From Corallium rubrum (taxonomy: Eukaryota > Cnidaria > Anthozoa > Scleralcyonacea > Coralliidae): a stretch of DNA of 64,000 nt. This document shows, piece by piece, positions 14,566 to 25,700 of the stretch (position 1 is its first letter; every line of letters starts with the position of its first letter). Location of the stretch: positions 12,026,594 through 12,090,593 of the forward strand of contig OZ036011.1 of assembly GCA_964035015.1 (NCBI GenBank), given 5' to 3'. The position numbers were made by a program, and so were the translations under genes. The notes beneath the pieces are model-generated. The model was not told where the DNA came from and did no database searches. It was given only the letters and a program-made list of their open reading frames with translations.

Positions 14566-15153
14566 TAAAACTCAAGCAAAGCTGATTATAACAGTTATCA
14601 TTTAAACTTATAAAGCATAGCTGATTATAATAGTTATAACTATTATCAATGCATATAAAAATTTAATATAATAAATAAGATAAGAGGAAAAACAAACACA
14701 AAAAAACTACAAAAATTGGACATTAGCCGGGAAAATATTCTGGTATTAGCTAGTTGACAATTTTAATTATGTTTGGTGTAATTATATCACAGAGTTGACA
14801 ATTGTAGTTGTTTTGTAAAATACATTAAAAATTAAATTAAGTAGTAGAAAAAATTTACAACACTCTGTGGAAGCTTCTTGGGTTAATCAATACAGTACAT
14901 TGTACATGGGGGTCATTGCAGAGCTTGAGAAATGCCTGCAGTTTTTCCATACTATCCCTAATAGTACTCTTCTCCATCACCTTATCCCTGCAATCCCTAC
15001 ACTACCCCCCTCCCCCCATCAGAACTAGCTCTATGAGATGACCAATTTGTCATTCTGTACAAGAAGGAAAAGTGGATATTTTCTGGAACACTTCAATCTG
15101 GTCAACTGCTTGTCTGTTGTGAAGAGGGGTTTACACAGTGAATACACGCTAGT
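14566..15153. other. Convergent 3' flanks of ERCC1 and CANT1
   Basis: No gene is seen. AT-rich 3' UTR-like sequence from both neighbours with AATAAA-like words (near 14670). Nothing else is supported. Confidence 0.5.
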
Positions 15154-16335
15154 TTATAAGAACTCAATTCCTTCAAATTTATAACTCCCTGGTATCTTTT
15201 GTTCTTTCATAAGCATCCTTCCACTTAAATCAAATGCTATAATATAGGAATTAATTTCACCATCAACTTCTTCTGTTTTTAATGCAATAATATGCTGCTC
15301 ATTTGTTCCAGGAATAAACTTAAATGATGAGAAGCCATGAGTGACATTAAGAGGACCAATTAATCTCATATCACATTTGACAAAATCTTCTGTGCATGAT
15401 ATTAGCACGTTTGTACCATGACGTTCATCAGCTTTGTCATCGTATTTTAATTTACTAGCTCGACGAGGAAGAAAATACCACTTTCTATTCACACTACTCC
15501 AAGATGCTGACTCATGAATGAGATATCCAGGAGGGTCGATCCCTGCAGTTTTGAGTAATTTTCTATAATTGTCAACCCAATTAACATGGGTCATGGCACC
15601 ACTTGGACCAATAATCTTTACGTATTGTGGATTAAAATTTAATATTTCACCAGTTTTAGTCGTCCATTCTTTTCCAAGACCACCAACAAATAATTCTCCG
15701 TCTTTTACAGTCGCCCATTCTCCCTTAAACCCTTTAGCTTCTGTGCCATCACCATCCGCCATTATGACCCATGGTGAAACATGTCTGTCAATGACTTGAT
15801 ACACAACGCCTGTTCTGTCATCTAGGCTTAGTATCTTGCCGTCAAAACATATCAATTCAGAAAGCTCCATTCCTCTACCGCCTTGTGATAACGACGAAGT
15901 GAACTGAATATCATTATCATCCCAAACAACGCTAATAGATGTTCCTCCTCCATGGATGACAAGTTTGCCACGTTTCATATAGCTAAACCAGGTGAATAAT
16001 TTACTAGGATGCTTCGACTTTTCATCTAAGTCCGAAATAATTCCTATACGATACGTTAACAGACCTTCTGGTGTTTTTACAGCTTTAGTTATTGGACAAG
16101 AGTTCTCTACAGCAGTTCCAGCCCTATAAACGCCAAGCTGTAGAAATGGACTATTTTGTCCCCAGTTCAAATGCAACGAGTATGCAAGATAAAGTAGTGT
16201 TACAACTAAAATGCCACACAACGCACAAACCTTGCTTTTCTTCTCCATAGGCAAGCGCCGTATTTTGTATTTTAAAGAAATACCACTCTCCGCAGTGTAC
16301 TGATTATTATAAGGTTTGGCCAACTTATCATACAT
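15154..16335 (-). CDS. CANT1: Soluble calcium-activated nucleotidase 1 (apyrase family)
   Basis: CANT1 hydrolyses UDP, GDP and similar nucleotides in the Golgi/ER lumen in a Ca2+-dependent way and supports proteoglycan synthesis. It is a single uninterrupted 393-aa frame, close to human CANT1 (401 aa). A short basic N-terminus is followed by one membrane anchor (VCALCGILVVTLLYLAYSLH, about residues 36-55), giving type II topology. The five-bladed propeller shows family blocks RIGIISDLD, TWFSYMKRG, GRGMELSELICFDGKILSLD, DRTGVVYQV, FVGGLGKEWTT, PPGYLIHESASWS, WYFLPRRAS and THGFSSFKFIPGT, ending FEGIEFL. An in-frame upstream Met at 16413 would add 26 residues; I prefer the internal Met because the extension looks non-conserved. 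Absence of introns is notable beside intron-rich neighbours. Confidence 0.94.
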   Translation of the reverse strand: MYDKLAKPYNNQYTAESGISLKYKIRRLPMEKKSKVCALCGILVVTLLYLAYSLHLNWGQNSPFLQLGVYRAGTAVENSCPITKAVKTPEGLLTYRIGIISDLDEKSKHPSKLFTWFSYMKRGKLVIHGGGTSISVVWDDNDIQFTSSLSQGGRGMELSELICFDGKILSLDDRTGVVYQVIDRHVSPWVIMADGDGTEAKGFKGEWATVKDGELFVGGLGKEWTTKTGEILNFNPQYVKIIGPSGAMTHVNWVDNYRKLLKTAGIDPPGYLIHESASWSSVNRKWYFLPRRASKLKYDDKADERHGTNVLISCTEDFVKCDMRLIGPLNVTHGFSSFKFIPGTNEQHIIALKTEEVDGEINSYIIAFDLSGRMLMKEQKIPGSYKFEGIEFL

Positions 16336-16488
16336 AACTACAGTACATTCCTTTCTTCCACGTCGGAAAACTGCTTCCCAAGCCAAGTTGTCAAAACTAA
16401 GTACTCCACACAATCAGAGAATATTATGCAGTCCATCATTTCCATCTCCACTCTTTAAATATCAAATTATTCACATCATAATTGTGAT

Positions 16489-16504
16489 GGGGGATTAGCT
16501 CAAA

Positions 16505-16536
<32 letters not shown>

Positions 16537-16561
16537 GCGGGATCGATGCCCGCATCCTCCA
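16489..16561 (+). tRNA. tRNA-Ala (anticodon UGC)
   Basis: A complete 73-nt cloverleaf can be folded by eye. The acceptor stem GGGGGAT pairs with ATCCTCC (one G-T pair), the D arm is GCTC...GAGC, and the anticodon stem CGCGC/GCGCG holds the loop TTTGCAT (anticodon TGC). The T arm GCGGG/CCCGC has loop ATCGATG, and the discriminator base is A. The internal promoter boxes fit (TAGCTCAAATGGTAGAGC and the T-loop region). A T-run follows at 16563, suitable for RNA polymerase III termination. There is no intron. It lies just upstream of CANT1 on the opposite strand. Confidence 0.95.
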
Positions 16562-16792
16562 ATTTTTATTTCAATCTTTTTTTACAGCTTACCTTTGGGA
16601 CGAAGAACAACTTCTAGTAGCCAGTTTTCCTTCTAATTATTTTCTTTCATTTTCCCCCTGCAATCTGAAGAAAACAGAAAGATTTCTGTGAAATCAAAAA
16701 AGCAGAAAAGTTCAGAAGCCGCCTCGTTCCCAGGCCCACATACTTTTAGCTTTTCGTCGCCAAACTAAAGGATTGACCGTTCCACTGATAAT

Positions 16793-16982
16793 AGTCGGTT
16801 CCCCTTATTCGCGAAGGCCGCAAAGAATTCTGGTAAATGTATTCAGCAAGACCAAGCTCCAATATGGCGTCCAACATGATCGATGAGGAGCCATCTACTT
16901 CTGGCGTTATTTCTCTGTCATCTCAGCCAAACTCTAGTTCTTTTCAGAACTCTTGCACGAGTTTGGTCTCTGAGATGCCAGT
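16793..16982 (+). repeat. Left terminal inverted repeat of the ISL2EU element
   Basis: The 190 bp is matched in inverse at 20709-20898 with very few or no differences that I can see. It contains the presumed promoter and 5' leader (44 bp), the ATG at 16837 and the codons for a Ser-rich N-terminal peptide (begins MYSARPSSNMASNM). The match ends abruptly after GAGATGCCAGT. Confidence 0.9.
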
Positions 16983-18567
16983 AGAAGGTTCATTTGATGC
17001 GGAAAACGTTTGTCCGAACAATATAAATGTCGAAGGAAATGTTGCCATCAGTCAGCCTGGAGATGGTTGGACTCGATCTCTTCTTGGTCTTCCTGCCTTT
17101 CAATACGCGTTTATTCATGAGCATTTGGTGGAAAATTCGGAGACAATGCCCGATCATCGTCCCACTGGCGCCCATCGCCACAAGAAAATGGGATATCGCT
17201 TGTTCAAAGAGAATTATGTCAAAAATCTTCGTGTCAAACCCAATGTGCAAACCAATTCTAAACTCTTTCTGGTGAAGAGCCTTGTGTGCGCGTCCATGAA
17301 AAAGCAATCCTACACCGTCTATGTCCATCTCTCCCAAACAGATGGTAAGGTTGCAAAAGCTAAGTGTTCTTGCAAGGCTGGTGCTGGGGGATGTTGTAAA
17401 CATGTTGCAGCGACTCTGTTCCAAATACATGACTTTGTGGAACTTGGTTTAAGTACTGTCCCTGATGACAAAAGCTGTACTGATGTTTTACAGCAATGGA
17501 ATGTTCCGAAAAATGCAGATACACAGGGACCATTACTATTTACTGAATTGAAATTTGAAAAGGCTAACTTTGAAAGGGACAATAGCAAAAGGAAAAGACC
17601 CATTTTGTCTGCATCAAGAAATGGTTACTGTGCTACCCCACCTATGGCAAGGGAAATAAGTGTTGAAAGGATAAAGAAATTAAAAGATAGTTTAAGTGGT
17701 TCTAATACTCTTCTTGGTGCATTACTTCGTGACAGTGATTGCAAACCATGTACTATATTTCCAACTTCATTAAAAACTCCAGTAAATTGTGAAGAGAGTT
17801 TAATTACAGTAGACCCAAGACAAGAGATTTTTGATGGCTTGGCACAAGAAATTGAGTGGAAACATGTGGATGGACCATGTCGCAAGTTTGTAACTGATAT
17901 TGTATGTGTATCAAAGGAAGAGGTAAAGAGAATTGAAAAGGAAACTATGGGACAATCTTCCAATAAGAAATGGTTTATGGAAAGACGAAAAAGACTCACT
18001 TCTTCTAACTTTGGCTCAGTGATCAAAAGAAAAATGGACATCTACCCAAAAAGTATTTTGAAGAAAGTACTTGGAGGCCAAAAATTGTCAACTTCAGCTT
18101 GTCATTGGGGGCTAGAAAATGAACATGTTGCAAAAGAGAAGTACAATGAACAACTTCCCAGTGCTAAACTTTATGATTGTGGACTCATCGTCAACCCACA
18201 ATGGCCCTGGTTGGCTTGCAGTCCTGATGGGTTTAGTTTATTAAATGGTGAATGGTATGCCATTGAAATAAAATGCCCATTTTCAAAGAGGGACATGACC
18301 ATTCAAGAGGCATGTTCTGATAAAACCTTCTGTATGATCCTTATTGATGGAAAACCAACACTAAAAAGAAATCATCATTATTTTTTTCAGTGCTTAGGTG
18401 TAATGGCACTATGCCAGTTACCTTTTTTAGATTTCATTGTTTATACACAGGAAGATATTTGTATAGAAAGAATTTATTTTGACAAACAATTATGGAACAA
18501 GAACATGCTTCCCAAACTCTCAGATTTTTATTTCAAATTTATGATGCCTGAAATTCTAAAGGCATGA
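16837..18567 (+). CDS. SWIM zinc-finger / YqaJ-type nuclease protein of ISL2EU element
   Basis: A 576-aa intronless frame. Residues 1-48 are encoded by the TIR and are shared with the transposase. A SWIM zinc finger has C177, C179, C187 and H189 (CSCKAGAGGCCKH). The C-terminal half is a YqaJ/lambda-exonuclease-like domain with RRKRLTSSNFG, HWGLENEHVAKEKY, a catalytic-type Asp in ACSPDG (D464) and the E-x-K pair in AIEIKCPF (E477, K479), then HHYFFQCLGVMAL. This fold degrades or resects DNA ends. ISL2EU elements are known to carry such a second protein, but its exact role in transposition is not established to my knowledge. All key residues are intact. The start is fixed by the TIR symmetry. 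Confidence 0.92.
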   Translation: MYSARPSSNMASNMIDEEPSTSGVISLSSQPNSSSFQNSCTSLVSEMPVEGSFDAENVCPNNINVEGNVAISQPGDGWTRSLLGLPAFQYAFIHEHLVENSETMPDHRPTGAHRHKKMGYRLFKENYVKNLRVKPNVQTNSKLFLVKSLVCASMKKQSYTVYVHLSQTDGKVAKAKCSCKAGAGGCCKHVAATLFQIHDFVELGLSTVPDDKSCTDVLQQWNVPKNADTQGPLLFTELKFEKANFERDNSKRKRPILSASRNGYCATPPMAREISVERIKKLKDSLSGSNTLLGALLRDSDCKPCTIFPTSLKTPVNCEESLITVDPRQEIFDGLAQEIEWKHVDGPCRKFVTDIVCVSKEEVKRIEKETMGQSSNKKWFMERRKRLTSSNFGSVIKRKMDIYPKSILKKVLGGQKLSTSACHWGLENEHVAKEKYNEQLPSAKLYDCGLIVNPQWPWLACSPDGFSLLNGEWYAIEIKCPFSKRDMTIQEACSDKTFCMILIDGKPTLKRNHHYFFQCLGVMALCQLPFLDFIVYTQEDICIERIYFDKQLWNKNMLPKLSDFYFKFMMPEILKA

Positions 18568-19205
18568 TATTCAGTTAAATAAATATTATTAAAATTGAAC
18601 TAAGTAATTATTAGACCTACCTGGCAGCTGCTGGGTGCTTATAACGTTTATATTGTTACCAAGAGGCATATATAATGTCAGTACATTACAGTCCTCTTTT
18701 TTGGCATATTATAATAAGCGTAAGCTTTTCAAACGTAAACAAACGTGCGAAATAGTTCATGCTTCAAGCTTGAATGTAAATGGTAGGTAGTAATTTCACA
18801 ATGTTTGTCAACATTGCTACATTAACCCATTGAAGGCAAGGGTACACCACTATATTCTGGTTAATACCAGATGATTTTATTCAGCAGAGTGGGGCGCATG
18901 TCTCTCAATGGGTTAATTCTAAGTTCCATGAATAGAAAAATGTTTCTTGAATTCAGTTTGTCGAACTGTATAAAATTGATTTTAAGTTACAAATTTACTG
19001 CATGCACCCCCTGGCTGATAAAATAGTTCTTATCACAGATTATGTATCAGACCTCACCACACTAACAATTACAACATACATTAAAACAAATATCTAAACA
19101 CAACCAAATTATATGAAAAAACGTTTTTATTCCTAAGATCTGAATACCTGACTTTTAATATTCAATACATTTTAATTTTTTTATACCAAAAATTTAGTTC
19201 ATCTA
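18568..19205. other. Spacer between the convergent ISL2EU genes
   Basis: AT-rich 3' UTR-like sequence without coding potential. It includes a copy of the CCAGATGATTTTA repeat family (18830-18915) inserted inside the transposon. AATAAATA occurs at about 18579, just after the nuclease stop, and could be its polyadenylation signal. Confidence 0.55.
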
Positions 19206-20854
19206 TTATGTATTACCATCACTGACTAAAGGAGGTAAAAAATTAACAAGGTAACAACAAATCACCCAAATTTTATTTAGCTCTGCAATCATGCTTGTTG
19301 GATCCTTCCTTGGAGTATCCTATAGTTTTTAATTCGTTCAATTGCCCGCTCAACATGTATACGCAAGGAGGCAATTCTCCTTGTTTCTGTCTCCTCTTCC
19401 ACAGATAACTGGTCTTTACCCCTCATGAAGGCTGGAATGTTTAGTGTGACACCTTTCGGCAAGTCATCCAAAATTTCAAACCCTCGGTCAGCCATAACTG
19501 AATCACCTTCTTCCAATAGTTGTAAAACACCACTGTGCTTGGTAATATTTTGGTCACTTGTTCTACCAGGATACAGCTCAGAAACAAAGGTAACTGCTCC
19601 ATTAGGTGCTACTCCAATAAGACCTTTAGCTGTGTTCTGGTGCTTGTAGCTTGAGAATGTTGCACTCTGTGTTCGGTATGAAGATGCCATTTCAATAAAT
19701 AATTCTGTGCAGTCTAATATGACCCTAGTTGTTGGGTACGAGTTTTGAAAACAACTTGGCATAGTTTTCGGGATGGATGCCTTGGATGCCCAGATTGGTA
19801 TTGCTCGCAGATGCGAATGAAGTATATCAATCCATGTAATGCATATCCGGCTGAGGTGGCTAGTGGACAGGTTGCATCTTACAGCAAGGTCTTGCTCAAG
19901 GAGACCACATCTCAACCTTGCTAAGACAATGAACAACTCTTGTTCAGGACTCATTTGTCTCTTTGGACCACGTTTTGATGACTCTGGTGTGACTGAGTCA
20001 TCATTTCTGGTATTTGATCCCCAGTAGTTCAGTTTATTAACTGCTGGTCCCAGGAATTGGAAAAAGATCTTGAACAAATCATAACTTTGAAACCCAGTAT
20101 AAAACATAAAAAGTTTTGGATTGTCCTTAAATGTTTCTAAAGAGAATGCATTCTCTTTTAGTTTCTGCTTAAGTTCGTTAATAGTGTTGGTCAACTCCTC
20201 TACCTTTTTACTGTGCTCCTGCTTCAGCTGTTCCATCTGCTCTTTTAGTTCTTGGTTTTCCTTTCGCAGTCTTTTCAATTCATTTGCCTCCTTGTTTTCA
20301 ACATCTTGCTCAAATCGTAGTTTCTTTGGTAGTAGAGCTGAAGTCATCCTTCCTCCTGAACTATTTCTTGTCGTACGTGGCGTGGCTAGGGTTGGTGTGG
20401 TTGACTTAGGCACGTTTATGGTGGGAATATTGTTCATGTATGTTTTCGTACCTCCAACAAAATGGGCTGAACAAACTCGATGGGAAGACGATGGGACAAA
20501 ATTTTCCCGTTTAATCATGTGGAGCCACTTCTTCCTTACGTTAGAATCCTTGGGAATAACATAAAAGGACAATTTATCTTCTTTATTCCTGATAGAATTG
20601 TTGAAACAGTTTGGAACACAGCATGTAATACCACCACCACTATGATACGTCGATTTGGGGGTTGAATTTTCTTCCAATGACGGCGACAAACAATCTGAAA
20701 TACTTCCCACTGGCATCTCAGAGACCAAACTCGTGCAAGAGTTCTGAAAAGAACTAGAGTTTGGCTGAGATGACAGAGAAATAACGCCAGAAGTAGATGG
20801 CTCCTCATCGATCATGTTGGACGCCATATTGGAGCTTGGTCGTGCTGAATACAT
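19206..20854 (-). CDS. THAP / DDE_Tnp_4 transposase of ISL2EU element (frameshifted near C-terminus)
   Basis: The open frame runs 20854-19289 (521 aa). Residues 1-48 come from the TIR. A THAP-type C2CH zinc finger follows at about residues 75-140 (CCVPNC ... CSAHF), then a coiled coil (about 195-245, ELKRLRKENQELKEQMEQL), a helix-turn-helix-like region and a DDE_Tnp_4 core with D381 (VILDCTEL), D456 (VMADRGF) and the Glu in RIHVERAIERIKNY (E502 or E506). The frame stops after RILQGRIQQA, but the usual family ending continues in another frame: a stretch containing ELNKIWVICCYLVNFLPPLV runs to a stop at 19206. A single-base loss near 19300-19312 therefore removes the last helix. The catalytic triad is upstream of the break; activity is doubtful. 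Confidence 0.9.
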
Positions 20855-20898
20855 TTACCAGAATTCTTTGCGGCCTTCGCGAATAAGGGGAACCGACT
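20709..20898 (-). repeat. Right terminal inverted repeat of the ISL2EU element
   Basis: Inverse copy of 16793-16982. It provides the transposase start codon at 20854 and its first 48 codons. The base pair AT at 20899-20900 matches 16791-16792, giving the expected target duplication. Confidence 0.9.
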
Positions 20899-22313
20899 AT
20901 TCCTAATGGCTCCATATTCGAGTCTTCAAGGCAAGAGGCACTAAGGCAAACTAAGTAAACAAGTTTACCACCGCAAAATTTTTCTTCTCTTTTTAATTAA
21001 AGTGTTTATGAAACGAAAAAATCGTTTCTCAACTAACATTCCCATTTTGTAGTTCAGATTACGCTGATCATCATGCGCTATTTTATTTTTACATCACGAT
21101 TTTAGAAAGTAGATCTACAAGCCTTCAAAGTTGACCATTTGCACTAATTTTTGTCCGCCCAGACTCAAGAACTCACTGGTAAAAATGGAATCTTTTGAAA
21201 AGTACTGTATTGCTAGTGGCCCAAACGAGATGAGTTGAAAGAACAACTTTAAGATTCAAGGATTGTCCTTAAACTGTTTTCCTAGTGATGAGTTTGTTTG
21301 CCAAAATGGACAAAAATTGAATGGCTTTGTGGAACCGCACGTTTCCTAATGAAAGCCGTCAAAGTGAAACTGTTCGGTACTTTGCTCCACGCGTTTCTGT
21401 ATTATTTACTGTTTGTAAACAACGGCTTGACTCTAAATTGAAAGAGCCAGGGAAATTTACAACAAGGATTTTTGTTGAAGAAGCGAAGCCAGGAAGGGAG
21501 TAATGAAACCCCGGTTTAGATTGCGTTAGGCTACAGTGGCAAAGAAAGGAAATCTCAACCCGCGAAGGTGGACAGGTTGTTGTATATGGATTTTTCATGT
21601 TTGATACTCGACCTCATTGCATTATTATAAAACAACACATGGAACGAGTATCAAACAAACAGAGATACTTTAACGGTTTCTTCGGCAGTTTGATATTATT
21701 TGTTATTTTGGCTCACTTTATATAAAATACAGTTGATGATCTTTATATGTTTACATCGAGTAGCGTAATACGATATTTCACACCGGCAAATCACGCTAGC
21801 GATGCTGTATAATCTGATGTAAGCTACCGCAATTCTTTTAACGTTTGTTTGAACAGATCATTTGTATCATTGTTCAACCACAGTGAGTTGACGCTTCAAA
21901 TATACCTATGTGTCTGAAATATGCGATGAGCACAAATTATGTATGATACGTTATTCATAACAAGATGAACCAGTTGTCCTGAACTCAAGTAAACATGCAC
22001 GGCGGAGCGCCTAAAGAGCTAATTTTAAGTAGCAGTGATTCGTTTTGTTAGCAGGGTATTTTTATAAGAAATGTGAAATACAACAAGGCAAAAGAATACA
22101 ATTTGAACAACTTTTCAACTCCCCATAAAAAGGTCTAACACATATCTTCAAACGGCACGCTGATGGCAACTGACAATAAATAGTTCATGAGGTTGATGGC
22201 AGCTTTTATAACGCTTAAACTTCCTTGATTTTCATCAAATTCACTCTGTAAAATATTCTCACTCTCCTGGTTTGAGTTACCAATCGAATGATAAGTATTG
22301 CGCATGGAAAGAC
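20899..22313. other. Spacer between the two large transposons, no gene seen
   Basis: About 1.4 kb without a supported exon. Positions 21048-21110 (ACGCTGATCATCATGCGC, TATTTTATTTTTACATCACG) match, in inverse, 30340-30395 beyond the far end of the next transposon, so a dispersed repeat lies on both sides of it. GTTTATGAAACGAAAAAATC near 21005 resembles the ends of the palindromic MITE at 1141. Confidence 0.6.
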
Positions 22314-22330
22314 TACGGTGGCCCATAGAG

Positions 22331-22618
22331 ACAATACAAAAATATATATTTAGATACAAAAATATTTATTGGGATACAAAAATATTTTATTCCAATACAA
22401 AAATATATTTTGCAATACAAAAATATTTATTCAAATACAAAAATATTTATTGAGATGCAAAAATATTTTATTCCAATACAAAAATATATTCTGCAATACA
22501 AAAATATTTATTCAAATACAAAAATATTTATTCAAATACAAAAATATATTTTGCAATACAAAAATATTTATTCCAATACAAAAATATTTATTCCAATACA
22601 AAAATATTTATTGCGATA
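22331..22618 (+). repeat. Left subterminal repeat array of the IS3EU-like element
   Basis: About 14 units of the form ATACAAAAATATTTATTCAA (20-22 bp), with variants ending TTCCA, TTGCA, TTGAG and TTGCG. Together with the outermost 20 bp it forms an extended TIR with the right array. Such arrays usually bind the transposase. Frames with Lys-Asn-Ile repeats across it are artefacts. Confidence 0.93.
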
Positions 22619-22701
22619 AATTAGGACCCAGACCCCAAATCGCGCTAATCTCGTACTCAGGCTCGTATAAGAGCTCGAGCCAGAGCTTTTGCTCATTAAA
22701 T

Positions 22702-25700
22702 ATGGCTACTCGTGGAAGAAAGTGTTCGGAATGTAGCGCCCTTCTGGAACTTGGATATTTATTTTGTCCGTTATGTGGAAGCTCCGTAACCAGCAATCAA
22801 TCGATGGTTAACGCTGAAATGCCTGGACCTAGTACTAGTCGTCCTAGTACTGTTGACGTAAAGACCAAACAGGGTCAGGGAAAAGTCGAAAAATTTTCTC
22901 TGGAGAATTTCGAAACGTACAAGAAAAAAAGGAAAAGGAAAGAAGCTCTTTTTTCGTCCGAAAAGGTGGTCGTAAACGCTCGCGTTCTGAAGAAGAAGAA
23001 GTTTGCATCACCATTGGTTTGATGAAAGAAATGGAAAAAATAAGACGAGGCGAGTCGCTACCACTAAAAATCAAGGCAACAGCCACTGCGGAGGAAATCC
23101 TACAAGCAGCAGTAAAGAAACATACCGCGTTCAACAAGCGGTTTAATTCAAAGCCAAAATACAAGTTGGTGTTTAAGGACGGCAGTGAGGTACGTACCGT
23201 CCCGGGCAGTGACCCTGAAGAAAGGTTCACACTAAAAAGGTATAAAGAGCTCTCAGGTTTTTCTTTTGCGAGAATCACTTTATACCTTCTTCCTGAAGTT
23301 GCCAGTTTAAGGGGGCGTATCCAAGAACTGAAAGAGTGTATCAGAAAAGACCCTGAAGAGTCCGAAAGTTCAGAGTTTGAGGACAGTGAACTAGAAAATT
23401 CGAAAGTTCAGGAAGCAAATCGTTCGACAAAGATTTATATCAACATGACCAACTCTGAGGATCAACCTCGTACAACCGTGCCAGTTACTTGCCCACTAGA
23501 ACAAATGACAGATATGACAGAATTGCACGCCCCAAATGAATTACCAGTAGAGTGTCCAATATGTTTTGAGCGATTCCCTATAGGAATTGTGGCAGAGCAT
23601 GCTGATGAATGTGGAACATTGTTTCAAATAATTTCAGAGGGTGAAATTTCAGAGGGTGAAATTAATGATGAAACAGATGAAATAACGGAGACTTTAGATG
23701 GAGTCACTGCAGAGCCTGGAGAAAATTCTTCACATGCCTCTCAAAGTGCATTAAAAATCACCATTCAGACAATTGGCCAGCAACAACTTGACTCTGAAGA
23801 AGAACCTGTTAGAGTAACTGTTCGTCGATTAAGGGTGTGGGATGATTTTAAGAGAGCCAGAACCAGATATTATTCCACCAAGAGAAAACTTAAGATAACC
23901 TTTTCTGGTGAACCCGCTGTGGATGACGGTGGACCAAAAAGAGAGTTTTTCACAGGTAATATTGCAAAAAAATAGTCCACTGTAAGTCTTACAATGTAAA
24001 TGTCTCATCAAGTACAATACAGTATTTACTGTTTTTAAAAGACCAGTCAAACAAGGTGCTATCAAAACCTGCAGGCTAGTAGCATGCAGTTTTTGATAGC
24101 ACCTTGTTTGACTGGTACGGTAATATGAATTTTACTTGTGTGAGCACTACAGTACTGCCACAGTAGTGTAATCTCCATTGCACAAGTATGCAAAATAATT
24201 ACACATTTACAGTGGTGTTGTAAACGTTTAATTTAGCATAATGCACATTCAAGTTTTTTTTACAAGAGGACTCACAGTTGAACTGACTTTTAATAAGCAG
24301 TTGGTTATTTTTAATATCCCACCATCCTGAATACATCATTTTTATCTTTTAGTGTATTCATCATAATTCACAGTTTATAGCCAGTATCTTTGTTTAAACC
24401 TTGTGTTTTTTAGAAATAATGACTTTTATGCAGCGGCGATTTTTTCCTGATGGGCAGCCAAATTCATCAACAGTCATGATAACACAAAATGTTTACAAGC
24501 TATGTGGTGAACTGATGGCCATGTCAATAGTACAAGGGGGACAGGCCCCATGTATGTTGTCACCAGTTGTCTATGATTACTTGATAAGGGATTTGAAGAT
24601 ACAAAATACTCAGTCAAGTAGTTATAAAAGTCTTTGTGAAAAGGTAAGAAAACTTAGTTGCTTTTAAACCAAAACAATGCTGCAAGCTTCTGTGTTTGCA
24701 TGCAGTGGCTGTGGGCTCTACAGTGTACATGCAGTAGTTCAGCTGTTGCTAGCAGTTGCATGCAAATGTAGATTAATATTACAGTATCCCAATCTCCATC
24801 TCCTAGACCTTGGCACTATATAGTACACTTTGCTAACGGTTAATATATGAATAATGACCAAATGGAAACTAGGCCTAACCCATATTGAAATGTTAATTAC
24901 TAGAGGAAGGATGTGTTTCTTAATTCCTAGCTTGCTGAAGATACAGCTGATTTTGGATCTATACTCCTAAATGAAGAAGTGTTTCCCCTTTTGGCAGAAA
25001 TAGGCTATCAGGGAGTACCAGGGAGGGAGACACGGTCATCAATAAACAGCCTTATTCAGTAAGTATAACTGGATTTGTAGTGAAGAATCATAACTATTCT
25101 TACATACCTGCACATATGAATACTTTTTCTAATACAGTAGTCAAATTATATTTCTGGCGTTTATTGTAGGAAAATTGTAGGGAAAAATTCATATGAGTTA
25201 CAATTTAGTAGTTGGTTAACTCTGTTGGGTTTGTTGAGTCTGTTGGGGTTTATTTTTGTTGAACCTTTTTATCATACTCAACAAAGTTAGTCAACTCCTG
25301 AATCATGACTGGTACAGAAAATGTCACTGTAAAGTGTAAATGACCAAACCATCAAAATTGTCCCACTATGCTTCTTTTGCCAGGTCAATATGCCTCAAAG
25401 ACCAATTGGGCAGTATTCTTCCCCAGTTAGCTCAACTGGAGGATGGGCTCTCTACATATGGGTTGATAACAGAAATCAGAAAAGCTCCAAACATGTGGGA
25501 AAGTGTTCTGGTTGTTGGTAAAGGTGTTAAAGTCACACCTACCACCTTGATAGATGGGATACATGTTATCTACAGTGAGAGCCAAATGAAGAGACAGAAG
25601 GAAGCAGATACATACACTTATTTCTGTGATTTTATTCACACTCTAGCTATGAAAGGCAAGTTCCTGTAATATGTTATCCTGTGTAGCTGAAGATTGTAAG

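Larger units (their letters stand above)
16793..20898. mobile_element. Complete ISL2EU-type DNA transposon (4.1 kb)
   Basis: 190-bp terminal inverted repeats (16793-16982 and 20709-20898) start AGTCGGTTCCCC and are flanked by AT on both sides, matching the 2-bp AT duplication expected for ISL2EU in the PIF/Harbinger-ISL2EU-Spy group. Two convergent genes are present: a SWIM/YqaJ nuclease (plus) and a THAP/DDE transposase (minus). Both start codons lie 44 bp inside the ends, so each TIR supplies the 5' UTR and the first 48 codons of its gene. The arms are almost identical, which points to a young insertion, but the transposase has a frameshift near its end. About 640 bp of AT-rich 3' flanks separate the genes. 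Confidence 0.9.

Noticed and set aside
20480..20808. Frames opposite the THAP transposase
   Set aside because: Antisense shadows of the minus-strand coding sequence.
22369..22619. Lys-Asn-Ile-rich frames, and in-frame extension of the HECT protein upstream of 22702
   Set aside because: They translate the 20-21-bp subterminal array. The complex protein sequence begins at the ATG at 22702.
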